This document shows, piece by piece, positions 35,715 through 48,440 of a stretch of DNA of 64,000 nucleotides. Source of the DNA: Elysia chlorotica (lineage: Eukaryota > Mollusca > Gastropoda > Plakobranchidae); assembly GCA_003991915.1 (NCBI GenBank), contig RQTK01000234.1:36782-100781 (forward strand), written 5' to 3'. Within the stretch, counting starts at the first letter, position 1; every line of letters starts with the position of its first letter. Below the pieces are notes generated by a model that searched no databases, was not told the origin of the DNA, and saw only the letters and a program-made list of their open reading frames with translations. The translations under genes and the position numbers were made by a program.

Positions 35715-36588
35715 NNNNNNNNNNNNNNNNNNNNNNNNNNNNNNNNNNNNNNNNNNNNNNNNNNNNNNNNNNNNNNNNNNNNNNNNNNNNNNNNNNNNNN
35801 NNNNNNNNNNNNNNNNNNNNNNNNNNNNNNNNNNNNNNNNNNNNNNNNNNNNNNNNNNNNNNNNNNNNNNNNNNNNNNNNNNNNNNNNNNNNNNNNNNNN
35901 NNNNNNNNNNNNNNNNNNNNNNNNNNNNNNNNNNNNNNNNNNNNNNNNNNNNNNNNNNNNNNNNNNNNNNNNNNNNNNNNNNNNNNNNNNNNNNNNNNNN
36001 NNNNNNNNNNNNNNNNNNNNNNNNNNNNNNNNNNNNNNNNNNNNNNNNNNNNNNNNNNNNNNNNNNNNNNNNNNNNNNNNNNNNNNNNNNNNNNNNNNNN
36101 NNNNNNNNNNNNNNNNNNNNNNNNNNNNNNNNNNNNNNNNNNNNNNNNNNNNNNNNNNNNNNNNNNNNNNNNNNNNNNNNNNNNNNNNNNNNNNNNNNNN
36201 NNNNNNNNNNNNNNNNNNNNNNNNNNNNNNNNNNNNNNNNNNNNNNNNNNNNNNNNNNNNNNNNNNNNNNNNNNNNNNNNNNNNNNNNNNNNNNNNNNNN
36301 NNNNNNNNNNNNNNNNNNNNNNNNNNNNNNNNNNNNNNNNNNNNNNNNNNNNNNNNNNNNNNNNNNNNNNNNNNNNNNNNNNNNNNNNNNNNNNNNNNNN
36401 NNNNNNNNNNNNNNNNNNNNNNNNNNNNNNNNNNNNNNNNNNNNNNNNNNNNNNNNNNNNNNNNNNNNNNNNNNNNNNNNNNNNNNNNNNNNNNNNNNNN
36501 NNNNNNNNNNNNNNNNNNNNNNNNNNNNNNNNNNNNNNNNNNNNNNNNNNNNNNNNNNNNNNNNNNNNNNNNNNNNNNNNNNNNNNNN
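35715..36588. other. Assembly gap (874 N)
   Basis: Run of N bounded by (ATG)n on the left and (TCA)n on the right. Frames through it are not genes. Confidence 1.
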
Positions 36589-36631
<43 letters not shown>

Positions 36632-36810
36632 TTTTTTACCATCAGCATCGGTATCAAGCTTTCTCTTCATCAATTTTATAATCAACTTGATTATTTTTAT
36701 ACCCTGGGTTTATTCCACAGGCTTGTCAGAGATAGAGAGAGAAAGAGACAGGAAAGTAAAAACCAACAAAAAATTAATAATGTACCTGTGTGCTCTACCA
36801 TGCATTTGCC
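36589..36810 (-). repeat. Right arm of the inverted repeat
   Basis: Reverse complement of 35493-35714. The homology stops at ccatgcatttgcc, where an ACT array begins. Confidence 0.95.
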
Positions 36811-36996
<186 letters not shown>

Positions 36997-37141
36997 GAAA
37001 ATTCTTGATGTATTTAACGACTTTGTATAAGCCTGACTAATGCATTTTTACTACACTCGAGTTATTATATGTTTTGTCTCTAAAACAAAGGTATAAACTA
37101 TATGAAACGTACCGTCACTTTTTTCGTATCGTAATTTAGCG

Positions 37142-37251
37142 CTACCCAGGTTCCACAACAGTTGCCGAAGCCCTACGTCTTGTTTCAGCTGCAAACTCCT
37201 TAGCACTGATGGGGTTTCTCAAACCTTCACAAACTTCACCCAGGCTTAGTG
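37142..37251 (-). other. Possible terminal exon, unrecognised
   Basis: On the minus strand an acceptor-like atatacag is followed by an open frame of 36 codons rich in Ala, Glu and Arg (ALSLGEVCEGLRNPIS..., ending VVEPG and TAG). GC is higher than in the flanks. No homologue is recalled, no upstream exon was identified, and its length could be chance. Confidence 0.2.
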
Positions 37252-37449
37252 CTGTATATTAATGTTATAATTAGATTATCCTTACACAGAGTTACTTTTC
37301 AAAGCCACGTTTCAAGTTCATGCAACCGGGAAGTTGCGTTCATATGACCTTGTTAAAAGGAATTCAAGTTCCAGGCGAATGCGCAGCACCATTATCATGG
37401 TCTATGTTGTTTTGAGTTCCCCAACTATCAGCCCGCCCCTCCCCCCCCC

Positions 37450-37590
<141 letters not shown>

Positions 37591-39320
37591 TCTCTCTTCC
37601 TCCCTCCTCTTTCTTTACCCTGCAAGATTTGATAAGAAAGATAAGGGCAATGATTAAAGTTCAGATTTTTGTTTTCTTTCATCCTCAATTGTTAGTTTTT
37701 TTTCTCCTCTACATAGTGAATACGAAACGTAGAAGCAATCTAGTTTTTTTTTGTTTGCTTGTTATCGCTATACGCCTATAAATAGTATTGTTTTTGTTAT
37801 TGCTTTTGCTGCTGTTGTATTCTTGTAATATAGTTCTGACTTGAAGCCTAATTGGACTTTCCTTATCCTAATGTTAGATCTTGTAAATTTTTAATCAAGA
37901 GTTTCAGCATCCTCCTTAACATAGGCCTAGGCTTTCAAATCTACAAAATGTTATATATGTACAATGTACGATGTGCATGTATTAACCAATCTAATGTGGT
38001 CTTATCAAGATTTTCTAGATCTAGATTTAGGACTGTTTTGATAGTGTGCTTTAGATCTATGTATGGCTGCATCTAAAGTGAGATCGAATGATGTAGGCCT
38101 TAAATTAACTAATCTTGATCTAGATCTTGATTCTAGAGGCTTAAAGAGATTTTAGAGGTGATAATCTTGATCTAAAATCTGGTCCATTCATTGCCCACTA
38201 TCACGCCCCATAATCAGAAAATATAATGTATAAGCATGCTTTAAGAAAGTTTATCCCATATAATCTACTAGGTGTCTATATTTTCGTGCAAATTTTATGA
38301 GATCAAGCCACTGAAGCTACCGTAGTCGAAGAAAATTAAAGGGGCACATAAACTTATTGTAATACCGGTACGTAGGCATACAGGGGTAATTTTTAAATCT
38401 TTCTTTTTTAAATACACGTATCGTGGACCGTCTTTTTATTTTTCGGACATAATTTAAACCTTTTTTTAGTCGGATTTCTCTTCATGTTCAGCAGCTTTTA
38501 ACAGACTCTACTTTCTCCAAGATAGAGCCTTTTCAACGAAAAAAAAAATCGGAAAAATCCGCTTCTCATATATTTCGGTTTTTAAGTAGGCCTATTTCGA
38601 AATACGTGTAATTTAATTTCAACTGCATGCTATTATAATGCTTTGATTCGTTTCTTCTGTGCTTTAGGTATATGAGCAGTTAAAGACATTCGTAACTAAC
38701 CATCTGACAAAGAATTAATGTGAAAGAGAAAGGTTTGGGGGGTGGGGAGGGGGAGGGGGTGTCCGACGGATTGGCCAGTTCTGGTGGGCGAATCTAGCTT
38801 ATCTAAAAATAGATTTGGCTTAAGCTATGAAATATCCTTATATTGCAGTCGGATCCCGAGAGTTATGTTTAATAATTGTAAGTGTCACTTCATGTTGTAT
38901 GTTTCAGCGGGTCAAATAATACTGACATCGAACCAACAAGACAATAGTATTAACGTTGCCTGGCGAACTTTGAGATGCAAAGGATAAATCTTGCATTTGA
39001 AATAAGTCTCCAGGAATTATACTCGCTAAAACGTAGGCCTCAACTTAAATTTGAACCTTAAGCACCCTGTTAGTTTAGAGGGCGAAAGATAAGTCTACAT
39101 GCCTGTAGTGTAATTAGCACAACAAAGGGCATTTAAAAGCAAGGGGTTGGAAGATTTAGAAGGAAGATCATATGGAAAAAAAAAACAACCCCCCAAAAAA
39201 AAAATTATATTCGGCCAATGATAATACTATTAGTAGCGATGATAGTGTCAAGTATCTTGACATCAATGTGTTTTCTGGGCGAGAGTGCGATGCAGTTTAG
39301 ATCGCGTTTAAGACACATTT
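37591..39320. other. Intergenic, no gene seen
   Basis: AT-rich with a dense cluster of TAGATCTAGA/TCTAGATC words at 38014-38170. No supported exon. Confidence 0.6.
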
Positions 39321-39323
39321 TTA

Positions 39324-40372
39324 CCAAAGGCGAGGGGACGAATTGTCTCAACGTTAGAGCGTAGGGCTTTTATTTCGGAGTTTACCAGTTTGATCCCTGA
39401 TCGGCCCGTCTTATATATACAACTCGTCCCCTCTTCCTTGTGTGCGCATCATTTTAGAGATTTTCCAAAAGTTTCAAAAGTTTTGATAATTACTATTTTA
39501 AAACAAGGTGTGTAGATCAATACAAAAAGATGCCAGCACAAGAGCGTATCAAGTCGCGCAACATGTGTGCGAGCTATTTCTAGTACCTTCTCCAAGCCGG
39601 TAACAGCCGATTTGGTGAATACTACTATGTAGTAGCCTATGAGAAAGCAAAGTCATAGTAGGATAATCCTAATTAACTATATTACAGAGATCATTATCTT
39701 TTAGAAACCTCAGTATGCGCTGAGGACAAACATCAGTAAATATTATCTCTAGTCGTTTGGAATCCAGGTGCAGATTTCTTTCTCCCTAAAAATCGCACAG
39801 TTAACCAAAATGTGACTCACAGCCATAAAGTTCCCGCCCAGTGACCTTAGTGTGCTTGGACACATTGTAGTTTTTTTGTTTGTCCGGTTATTCCATCATG
39901 CTTTCTAATTTTCTCTTGTGAACCTATGAATAATTGGCTTTTCATCTGATGCAGGAATTTGCACCTGGGTAGGTTACAGTTCAAACCAAATCATGGCAAG
40001 CTCATCTGCCATTTTATTTCCCTTAATTACGACATGGCTGTCTACGGTATGTTCGCTGTCTACCCAGCAGAGTAATTTTCTTACCATTTCGTTGTAGTTC
40101 ATCATTTTTGGTTTTTTAAGTTTGCATCACTGACCGCTTTCACAAGGGATTAACAAATTTCTCTTCGCTAAGTGGCGACAGTTTCTAGTGCCATGCACAG
40201 GACAACTGCCTCAGCAGTAAATATTGCCGGTTTAAATCTCTAAAATGGTGCGCACACAAGGAAGAGGGGACAAGTAGTTATATAAGACGGGCTGATCAGG
40301 GATCAAACCGATAAACTCCGAAATAAAAGCGCTACGCTCTAACGTTGAGACAATTCGTCCCCTCGCCTTTGG
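39324..40372. mobile_element. 1.05-kb element with ~140-bp terminal inverted repeats
   Basis: The left end begins CCAAAGGCGAGGGGACG and the right end is its reverse complement (CGTCCCCTCGCCTTTGG). The arms stay similar for about 140 bp (39324-39464 and 40234-40372). Both ends are flanked by TTA, a possible 3-bp target duplication of PIF/Harbinger type. The arm itself looks like a SINE head, with tRNA-like caacgttagagcg and a B-box-like gtttgatccctg, so two inverted SINEs are an alternative. Confidence 0.6.
39910..40228 (-). pseudogene. RNase H domain remnant of a non-LTR retrotransposon
   Basis: Minus-strand reading with breaks gives PAIFTAEAVVLCMALETVAT, a stretch with KLLCWVDSEHTV, and HVVIKGNKMADELAMI. 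The last resembles the GNxxAD end of type I RNase H. Lies inside the inverted-repeat element. Confidence 0.6.
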
Positions 40373-40589
40373 TTATATATATCTGCAGAGGACGGGATGC
40401 AGGAAGCTCCGATGAAGTTGTCATTTTTGGACAGCAGCACTCATTACTTAATGGATATGCTTGTTTAAGACTTGTACTGGTAGCCAAACTCCACAACTGA
40501 TACGGCTGACTTTAAAGCAGGATTTCCTCTTTAGGGGCTTATAAAAGCTGAAAAATGCTAGGCCTTACTCCATCGAACTGTGCCCCGGT

Positions 40590-41005
40590 ATCCAACCTGT
40601 CAGTAGAAGATTCCTCATCCCCTGATGGACACGGTTAGAGTTGATATCAAACGGATGCTCGACGACCGAGTGGTATTCCGGCATTGTCGTTGTTCCAAAG
40701 ACAGCCCACACATCAGTGGTACTTCACAGCCCGCAAGAAAGCAGAGCTCAGAGGAGTCCATCCTCTCTCAACTCTGTCAACAAAGATCTTGCACGTATTT
40801 TCACAAAGTGGGACGCAAGAAGCGAATTCTGGCAGATGCCCCACGACCGTCAGCCAAGGCTTCTTACGACTTTTCTAACGTTTTCTTTTGGACATTTGGA
40901 ATAAACCGCATTCTTTTTAGGATTCCGAGGAACGTTGATGGCAGAAAAAAGAGAATACCTGTCAACTCGATATCGGAGATGATTTTCAAAGCTGTTTGAA
41001 AAGAA
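40590..41005 (+). mobile_element. Decayed Ty3/gypsy reverse transcriptase fragment
   Basis: Read across all three plus frames: PLMDTVRVDIKRMLDD, WYSGIVVVPK, ARKKAELRGVHPL, SEFWQMPHDR and a short LFRIPRN tail. These are the order and spacing of the N-terminal half of a gypsy RT. Several frameshifts; the catalytic aspartates are not intact. Endogenous and inactive. Confidence 0.65.
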
Positions 41006-41695
41006 TGAAATTAATCTCTTACAAGGAAAGATAAAATTAAAGGGCGATAAATCATCACCCCAAAGAATAACGAGGCAAAGTCTGATCAAATCGTCCTTAA
41101 ATTTTATAAGCATTGGTCGGTGTGTTAATCTAGGGTATTAAACAAAACAACTACAGTGGTAAGTATACCAGGTGTTTTTGCCCGCTAAAACAAACGCGAG
41201 GCATTTAATTTGTTTAACAAATGTGCATTATTGCGTGCCGGAAACCAGCAGGATTGTTCAAATACATGTACATTGTTAAGTAATAATATGAAAGATAGCA
41301 CAGTAATAGCATATCATTAAGTTATAATAACAAAATGTAAGTTAAAGAGATAATAACCGGTTTTAACGCTTGCTAAAGTTAAACGGCCTAGGAGATTTTC
41401 ACTGCAGTGTGATATAGGGGATTTTGATATAGAGGATGTGTTACTCCTTTTTCTCCGCAGCGACCTCTATTTGGTAATGAGTAGTCTTGCAAAGAAGACA
41501 GATATTTTGAAGTTCCAATGCTGTCAGATTTAAGAGTATAGACGATTGCAGCATGGCAGGCAACAACGTTTGTTACTCTTTGATAGTGACTTCGCTCTTA
41601 ATGGGCATCATCACCTGTCCGCCAATTTACCCCTACAACTGGCCAACGTCTTTTTTCTGTTCATGACTTTTTTTAAATTTGACAAAAGACAAAAA
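41006..41695. other. Intergenic, nothing recognised
   Basis: AT-rich. No supported gene. Confidence 0.6.
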
Positions 41696-41696
41696 A

Positions 41697-41706
41697 AAGC
41701 AACAGC

Positions 41707-41774
<68 letters not shown>

Positions 41775-41775
41775 A
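41697..41775. repeat. (CAA)n microsatellite
   Basis: About 24 units. Confidence 0.97.
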
Positions 41776-42189
41776 CACTTTAGTTCAAAACATATTATGT
41801 AACAATATACGAGTATAACAATACTTTCAATAGGATTTGTTAACATCAATGTTCCACTCTTCCGGGTTCTAACCAAGGCGAAGGTCGCAAGATTAGGAAT
41901 TTCCAACCTAACCTATTAGCCCTATTGAAACCGTCTAGAGCCTGTTTCTTATCATTCTTCATTGAAGGCATACGGCAGTTTTCTTGACCTCAGCTCGCTT
42001 ACACAAAATTCTTCCTTCATTTCAGAGCTCCCACTCGTTTAGACTGAAGTTCTTGACCAACGCGCGCATATGGATATAAGAAACCAGCTAAACATTCTGC
42101 TAATTACATCAAGACGATCCTTTCTACCAATTTAAGGTTGCGTTGGTTAGATTACAAAACAATACCTGATTATCCAAAAGGGGATATGC

Positions 42190-42276
42190 GCATCATCCTC
42201 ATCATCATCATCATCATCATCATCATCTTCATCATCATCATCATCATTATTCTTGTTGCTGTTGTTGTTGTTGTTG

Positions 42277-42320
<44 letters not shown>

Positions 42321-42322
42321 GC

Positions 42323-42362
<40 letters not shown>

Positions 42363-42411
42363 ATTGTTGTTGTTGTTGTTATTATAATTATTATATTATT
42401 ATTATTATTTT
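42190..42411. repeat. Compound (ATC)n (GTT)n (ATT)n array
   Basis: Successive blocks of three related trinucleotides; apparent ORFs are repeat translations. Confidence 0.97.
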
Positions 42412-42412
42412 T

Positions 42413-42562
42413 CAAGAGGACGTCGGTTCGATGTCCGATCCGGACGACCTGTACCATACTGGCTGGATCAGTGCCAGTTTAATGTAAATAGAAATCCTGG
42501 TTCTCTAATCTTTTTGACAGCACGTAAAGTTGTCGGACGTTAGTCTTGGAATCCGCTCGCAA
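42413..42562 (+). mobile_element. Family B SINE
   Basis: B-box-like cggttcgatgtccg, the core ctggatcagtgccagttt, then gttgtcggacgttagtcttgg. Confidence 0.65.
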
Positions 42563-43339
42563 CCAGCAAACCAAACTTCCTTCTTCGACGCAACAGAGCG
42601 AGGAGAACTTCCTAGAACTATTTCCTTGAACTCTTTTATGCATACATCAGCATGCGAAAACCGCGAGCTCAACCGCGTTCCTTACAAACACAGAACTGCC
42701 GACACAACCAGCAATAAAGAGGAGCCAAAGAACTGTAAGAAAATGCTTTCTGACGTAAGGCTGGCTGGTTTGCAAACAGGAACAACGATAAGGTTCAACC
42801 GCTCCTTTGAGTGGATGCACATAATTATGCCCCTTTATGGATCACACGCAATGCGTGAATCAATTGGCCCCAAAGCACGTACACATTATGTCAAAACGCA
42901 TGCCCAATTATTGATACGTCACAGATAGTCTTATTTTTATACATAATTAAAAAAAAACAACCAACAAAACTTCGATCACGTTTGAATTTTGAAGACTTTG
43001 ATGTTGCAGCTGCTAATTCACGGCTGAGTAGCTTCACAGTCCAAACACGCAGTTTCACAAACACGCTGTCATGAACCCTTACTGCATAATTATTACTTTT
43101 AAAGAACGTATGTTTTGCGTATATATTATTCATCCTCTAATCGCAGTGTAAAGGCACCATGCACGAGGAAGCGTACAGAAAGCTAGCTTGTTGTATTAAA
43201 CCCCATAGTAGGTCCTCAAGAGAGGATGATTTTCAGTGGGTGTGAAGGTGTGTGAGGGGTTTCTTATAAAGCGCGAGATGGGGAAGTGCATACTCATTTA
43301 TGATGAGAGAAAAAGAGATAGCTGATAAAGAACGAACTC

Positions 43340-43340
<1 letters not shown>
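42563..43340. other. Intergenic, no gene seen
   Basis: An ORF at 42530-42928 starts inside the SINE and has no recognised domain, so it is not called. The rest is AT-rich. Confidence 0.5.

Positions 43341-43342
<2 letters not shown>

Positions 43343-43416
<74 letters not shown>
43343..43416. repeat. (GA)n microsatellite
   Basis: About 36 GA units, followed by imperfect GA-rich DNA to 43500. Confidence 0.97.
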
Positions 43417-43418
<2 letters not shown>

Positions 43419-44079
43419 CATGAGAGAGAAGAGAGAGGAGGAGAGAGAGAGACAGAGGAGGAGAAGTTGAGAGGAAGAGAGAGAAGTTCAAGAGAGAGAA
43501 GAAGAAGTATGACGAAAGAACCTCAGAGTGTAGAGCACACGCCTTCAAATTGCACAGTGATTCTTTTGAAAGAATAAAAAGAACAGACATTCGCTAATTT
43601 CCGAGGTGTGTCCTATAAATGGCATTAGACCCCAAGTGAGGCTTTCTAAATTTAGTATAACGAGGCTTCGATCCCGAGATTAACTTTGTGCAGTCACATA
43701 ATATACACAGATAGAAAGAGAAACATACATAGATTAAAGAAATCAAACACATTTTGAACACCTTTTAAGTTCCGTAAGGGGATTGTTCGGTCTGTTTCAA
43801 GCTGACACACAGCGAAAAGAGCCGAGGTGCCAAGAATTTGTCTCAGCAGGTGACATTATCCTCACATCGATTTAACTAAGAAAATATTTACTGGATAGTA
43901 TAATTTATTGTATTTATAGCATTTCACAAAATGGCCGTGAGATAATTGTTGTTATCAACAACAAAATAAAGTTACATCAGATAGTGAGGTTTACTATAAA
44001 TTGAATCATCGAAAAGCTTCGTTGGTTGGTGGTTTTTTTTTTAAATCTTTACCCATAGGGTGTGGGAACCATAAAACCT

Positions 44080-44188
44080 AAGTATTTACACTCCAATCAT
44101 TTCATGTTAACACGGGAGTAATTATTTAGACGTGTCTAGACGGAAAATTACTGCTGTTGATGAAGATTAGGTGATATTTTATTTATTT
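44080..44188 (+). repeat. Left copy of ~109-bp direct repeat (probable target-site duplication)
   Basis: Starts aagtatttacactccaatc. Matches 45139-45247 with about three differences. Confidence 0.9.
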
Positions 44189-45138
44189 GTTTACTTGTTT
44201 ATTGTCCTATGGAACAGCATCCTTGCACAACGGGCAACCCCATACGTGCTCCGCTCCCCTCTGCAACACGCAACGAAGTGTGTCCAAACTGACAGTCCCC
44301 GTCAAGACTTGGTTGTGTACTCTGCGATCTTTCCCAACGAGCTGTCTTCCACGTCCCTCTCCTTTCCTGACCCCCAATTCAATCATCCTCTTGATGGCTT
44401 GCTGGTCCTCTGCCGCTGTGTCCTCTGCATTCCTCAAGTGCTCAGAGAGAGCCTTTAGCACTTCCTGCTTATCCAATCTGAGGGTGCCATTCACCGTGGC
44501 ATTCCCGGCCAGCTTGTCTGCTCTCTCATTTCCCTTGACCCCCGCATGACCAGGGCAGAAGATCCATGTGATTGAACTGATTGCAGTGGGTCTGATGGCT
44601 GTCATCCATTCCATCCTCATGAACCCGCACTCTATCTTCTTTAAGGCGCTCTGCGAATCAGTGAGGAACACGGCGTGTGTCGTGGTTGGTCGTGTAAGCT
44701 TGATCCATTCCAACGCCTTTGTAATGGCCTCTATTTCCATCTTCATACTGGACGTGGTTGTGGCAGCTGCCCCTGATTCTTCATGAATTACCCTATTCTC
44801 ACTGTAACAGACAAAACCCCATCCACTTTGGATTCCCCTTTTTACTGATCCATCTGTGTATATAATCGGATCATGTCTCTTGGAGTTGTCATGGATGAGC
44901 TGTCGTATGTCCTGTTCAGTGACCGCTGCTGCACACTCCCTCCTATCTCTTCCCATAGTGATGATGACCTTTGTCAAAGCCGTCTGTTCAGGGCCGGTCT
45001 TTATCCATTCTCTGCCATCAATGATGTCTTCAATGGGACACACCAGTTTGATGGAATCCTCTGCCTCTGCCATCCAAGACTTTCCTCTTTTTATGCGGGT
45101 GCCTTTCTGTGTGAGCAGACTTGGGTACATTAATCAAC
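44189..45138 (-). mobile_element. 5'-truncated LINE end with intact RNase H ORF
   Basis: A minus-strand ORF of 307 residues (45130-44207) contains a complete type I RNase H: YTDGS (D93), MEIEAI (E134), FLTDSQSA (D158), CPGHAG (H195) and NERADKLA (D205). After it comes a C-terminal segment with a CCHC-like end (CVLQRGAEHVWGCPLC). The 3' end reads ...acaaataaataaaat, a short A-rich tail. The piece is bounded exactly by a ~109-bp direct repeat, as expected of target-primed insertion with 5' truncation. The RT and endonuclease are missing. I- or jockey-group assignment is by domain order only. Confidence 0.85.
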
Positions 45139-45247
45139 AAGTATATACACTCCAATCATTTCATGTTAACACGGGAGTAATTATTTAGACGTGTCTAGAC
45201 GGAAAATTACTGCTGTTGATGAAGATTAGGTGATAATTTATTTATAT
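45139..45247 (+). repeat. Right copy of ~109-bp direct repeat
   Basis: Partner of 44080-44188. Confidence 0.9.
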
Positions 45248-45454
45248 TCATTGTAGACACGCATGTAGTACAAATCTAATGCTTTAAAATAATTAAACCC
45301 CATTGTAAAAAAAAAAAATTCATTTCCGAAAATTTTGAACACAACTGCAATAATTTACTTCGAATAAAGTTACGTCAGGTTTAATCTTTGCTTTTTTTTT
45401 ATCATGGAGTACTTAATATAGTAAGCTATGTTTTTTTATACAAAAACTCACTAC

Positions 45455-45460
45455 AACAAT

Positions 45461-45513
<53 letters not shown>

Positions 45514-45602
45514 AAACAACAACACCACCAACAACATCAATTATAACAACTCGAATGAAAGCAAAAACAACAATAACAATAACAACAAAAAACAAAAACA
45601 AA
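45455..45602. repeat. (AAC)n array, degenerating
   Basis: Pure to about 45512, then imperfect. Confidence 0.95.
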
Positions 45603-46117
45603 CCAAAATAAACACAAAAGATATTATAGGCCCTACTTAACTAAATATCAATTTAATGCATTGTCCATGTAGGCCTACTTCATACGTAGAGGGTAATAAT
45701 AAAAATTAAGGAAAAATCACACAACAGATAAAACCATCTTTGTTTTAACAACTGTAAGAAAAAACCATAAACCGCTAGAATTTGTCGATAAATATGCTGT
45801 TATGAGAACACAAATCTTCCCCTATAATGGGACATGGTACAAGTTTCTGAGGAGACTATATCGTATCTGATTTACGGCCCAGGGAATTTGTTATCTGAAT
45901 CAGAGGACCGGCTTTTACCGGGTTTAAGCATTAATTATTCATGTTAGCATTAGAAGTTTGCTCGGTACTCAATGTTTGCATATCTCTCAAACGTGTTTGA
46001 CACCGAAGGCCTAACATAATGTTTTTTCTTTATATAAAAGAACGTATGCATGTCGGCAATACCAGCAGCAGTGTTGTAGAAGTGGTAATGTAGCGGAGGG
46101 TTTTTAATCTATAGAAA
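45603..46117. other. Intergenic, nothing recognised
   Basis: AT-rich spacer. Confidence 0.6.
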
Positions 46118-46194
<77 letters not shown>

Positions 46195-46195
46195 C

Positions 46196-46294
<99 letters not shown>

Positions 46295-46326
46295 CAGTGG
46301 TAGTGGTAGTAGTAGTAGTAGTAGTG
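46118..46326. repeat. (AGT)n microsatellite
   Basis: About 68 units with rare variants. Confidence 0.97.
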
Positions 46327-46637
46327 TTTGTATATTGGTTCCTCGGTAATAAAATATTATATTGCGAACTGTAGAAACTGAAACTGTCAAGAAATATCTA
46401 AATCACTTGTTTTTAATTTATTGTAATACTAGTCTCTCTGCTGCAATTTTGATCCCCTTTTCAGAAGTTATTAAAATACAACAAAAAACGACAAATAATT
46501 TTTGAATACGCCTTACAAACTTACTTATCTATGACCGAGCGATAATTCTATGTTTTGCAATTTACACTGATATGCTTCTGTCGAATTTGTGAATGATAAT
46601 TTAGACTCAATAGCTCCATAATACATCTTTCTTATAC

Positions 46638-46740
46638 AGGTTGGATCGGTGTCAGTAATGTGTGACCGGCTGAGAGACTGAATTCATCGTATTTCTGCCT
46701 CCCACCAAAAAAAGAGACACAAGAAACCCCCCCCCCCCCC
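46638..46740 (+). mobile_element. Family B SINE core fragment ending in poly-C
   Basis: The core caggttggatcggtgtcagt and gtgaccggctgaga blocks are present; the head is absent. A poly-C run follows at about 46728-46740. Confidence 0.55.
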
Positions 46741-47249
46741 CTTTTCCAAAAAAAATATATATTAAACAAACCGAAACATAAACAACGGCAGCGATCATTT
46801 CAACGCTTTCTAACTTTGTATAATCAATACAAAAATAAACACGTGTAACAGTAAATTTTGTAAACCTTCGCTATTCTTCCTTGGTGTAGATAATACTGTG
46901 ACCAGCTGACGATGAACGTAAAGAAACCAACCAACCATCGATCCTGCGATTAGAAAATGGCAGCTTAGTCTGTAATCGAACCTGGAGCCTCCCGATTTAA
47001 GCCGTTTCGTCCGGCCTTCACCTCTATCAACCGCGTTAGCAGTCTATATCTATAGCATTCAGTATGCTTAGTTAACTTGTGAAACATGGAACCCAATCGC
47101 AATAATCAGATCCAAAAACTAAATGGAATTGGTTCTTTGAAGCTTGCATAAAACATTTAGTCTAATTAGATGAAGTCTGGGTAAACGAAACGTTATAATT
47201 ATTTTGTTTGTGACCTTTTTTGCTCCGAAAGATATAAGTTTGATGTCGA

Positions 47250-47500
47250 GGACAAGGTCGCTGAACGCTAGATTGCGTGGCTCTTATCTCGGAGGTAGTC
47301 GGTCTGATACCCGATCGGGTTGCCTTGTTGCCCACTGGTCGGATTGATGTCAGTAAAGTGGGATTGACTGAGGTGAAAGTTCCAGTATACCCGTTTTGAC
47401 TCTGTGTAGCAACATAATTTTGTCAGACGTTAGTTTTATGTCCGTCTGCGATACAGTATAGCTGTGACAATGGGTGTTATGAGAGATACACATTAAACCA
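47250..47500 (+). mobile_element. Family B SINE
   Basis: The head with gctgaacgctagattgcgtgg, B-box-like ggtctgatacccgatc, the core ggtcggattgatgtcagta, then tttgtcagacgttagtttt and an end with gggtgttatgag. Confidence 0.7.
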
Positions 47501-47827
47501 AACTTCGATTTCGGACAAACAATGAAAATGATGTAAAGGGTATTTTAAAAAACCTTGATAATTGTCGCTATGGCATGGCTTAACCCTAGTCCAAAATTTC
47601 TGGCGCAGTTATGTCGTTACTCTGATGTTATTGTTTAATTATTATATTATTGCTGAGAGAAACCAAAAGGAGCCAAACAGGGGTGGCAGAAAGCAAGAAT
47701 AACACCAATTAAGTAATAAGTACCTTGAAATCTTGAAAAAACAACAACAACCCACGAACTCAATTTAACTAAAGATTACTCTACTGCAAAACTGGCAAAG
47801 CCACAGAAATATCTTTCTTTATTTCTC

Positions 47828-47828
47828 T

Positions 47829-47886
<58 letters not shown>
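47828..47886. repeat. (CT)n microsatellite
   Basis: About 29 CT units. Confidence 0.97.
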
Positions 47887-47888
<2 letters not shown>

Positions 47889-48324
47889 GCATCGCATATA
47901 TATAAAATATTGTAAATCATAATATTATTCTACCTCAATAGGTCAGGCACTAAACGAAACAAAAAATAATCTTCGAGTTTCATTCTTTACTACCTATCAC
48001 AACAATAAGAAATGAAACAGACCACTGTTGCTCTAATTATGCAAAAGTGTTCTTATTTCGAATTATTCCGTTACTTGGCCTGGACTCAAGGATGCCTCCA
48101 CCGAGACTAATCACCGACCAAGCTAACTAAATAAATCGCATCAAGGAAATCTAATTCTTTTTTGTCGTGGATTAAGAAAAACAAAAAGGAAAAACAAAAC
48201 AACAACCTGTTTATCAAAACCAACGGCATAAGTTTGGTTTGTTTCTTTCTTAACCCCTATTGTCGAGAAGTAGGTTATGACGCCGGCGATCCCCATGACT
48301 TGCGACTGGCAGATTTTATAATTG

Positions 48325-48440
48325 TTCTGCTGCCACACAGAGACAGAGCTAGGATTACAAGACCTCTGTCTCAGCCGGCCATTTCATAAATACTGACACC
48401 GATCCAACCAGTAGGGACAAGGCGATAATCAAAAGCCAAA
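48325..48440 (-). mobile_element. Family B SINE core fragment
   Basis: On the minus strand: ccctactggttggatcggtg, tcagtatttatgaaatggcc and ggctgagacagagg. The head is missing. Confidence 0.6.

Noticed and set aside
35608..36685. 357-residue ORFs on both strands across the gap
   Set aside because: They consist of N positions and ATG/TCA repeats.
35493..36810. CRISPR-like or prokaryotic repeat array
   Set aside because: Eukaryotic context; the repeats are microsatellites and an inverted repeat at a gap, without spacers.
42530..42928. 132-residue plus ORF
   Set aside because: Starts inside a SINE and has no recognisable domain.
46109..46390. Poly-Leu ORF
   Set aside because: Translation of the (AGT)n array.
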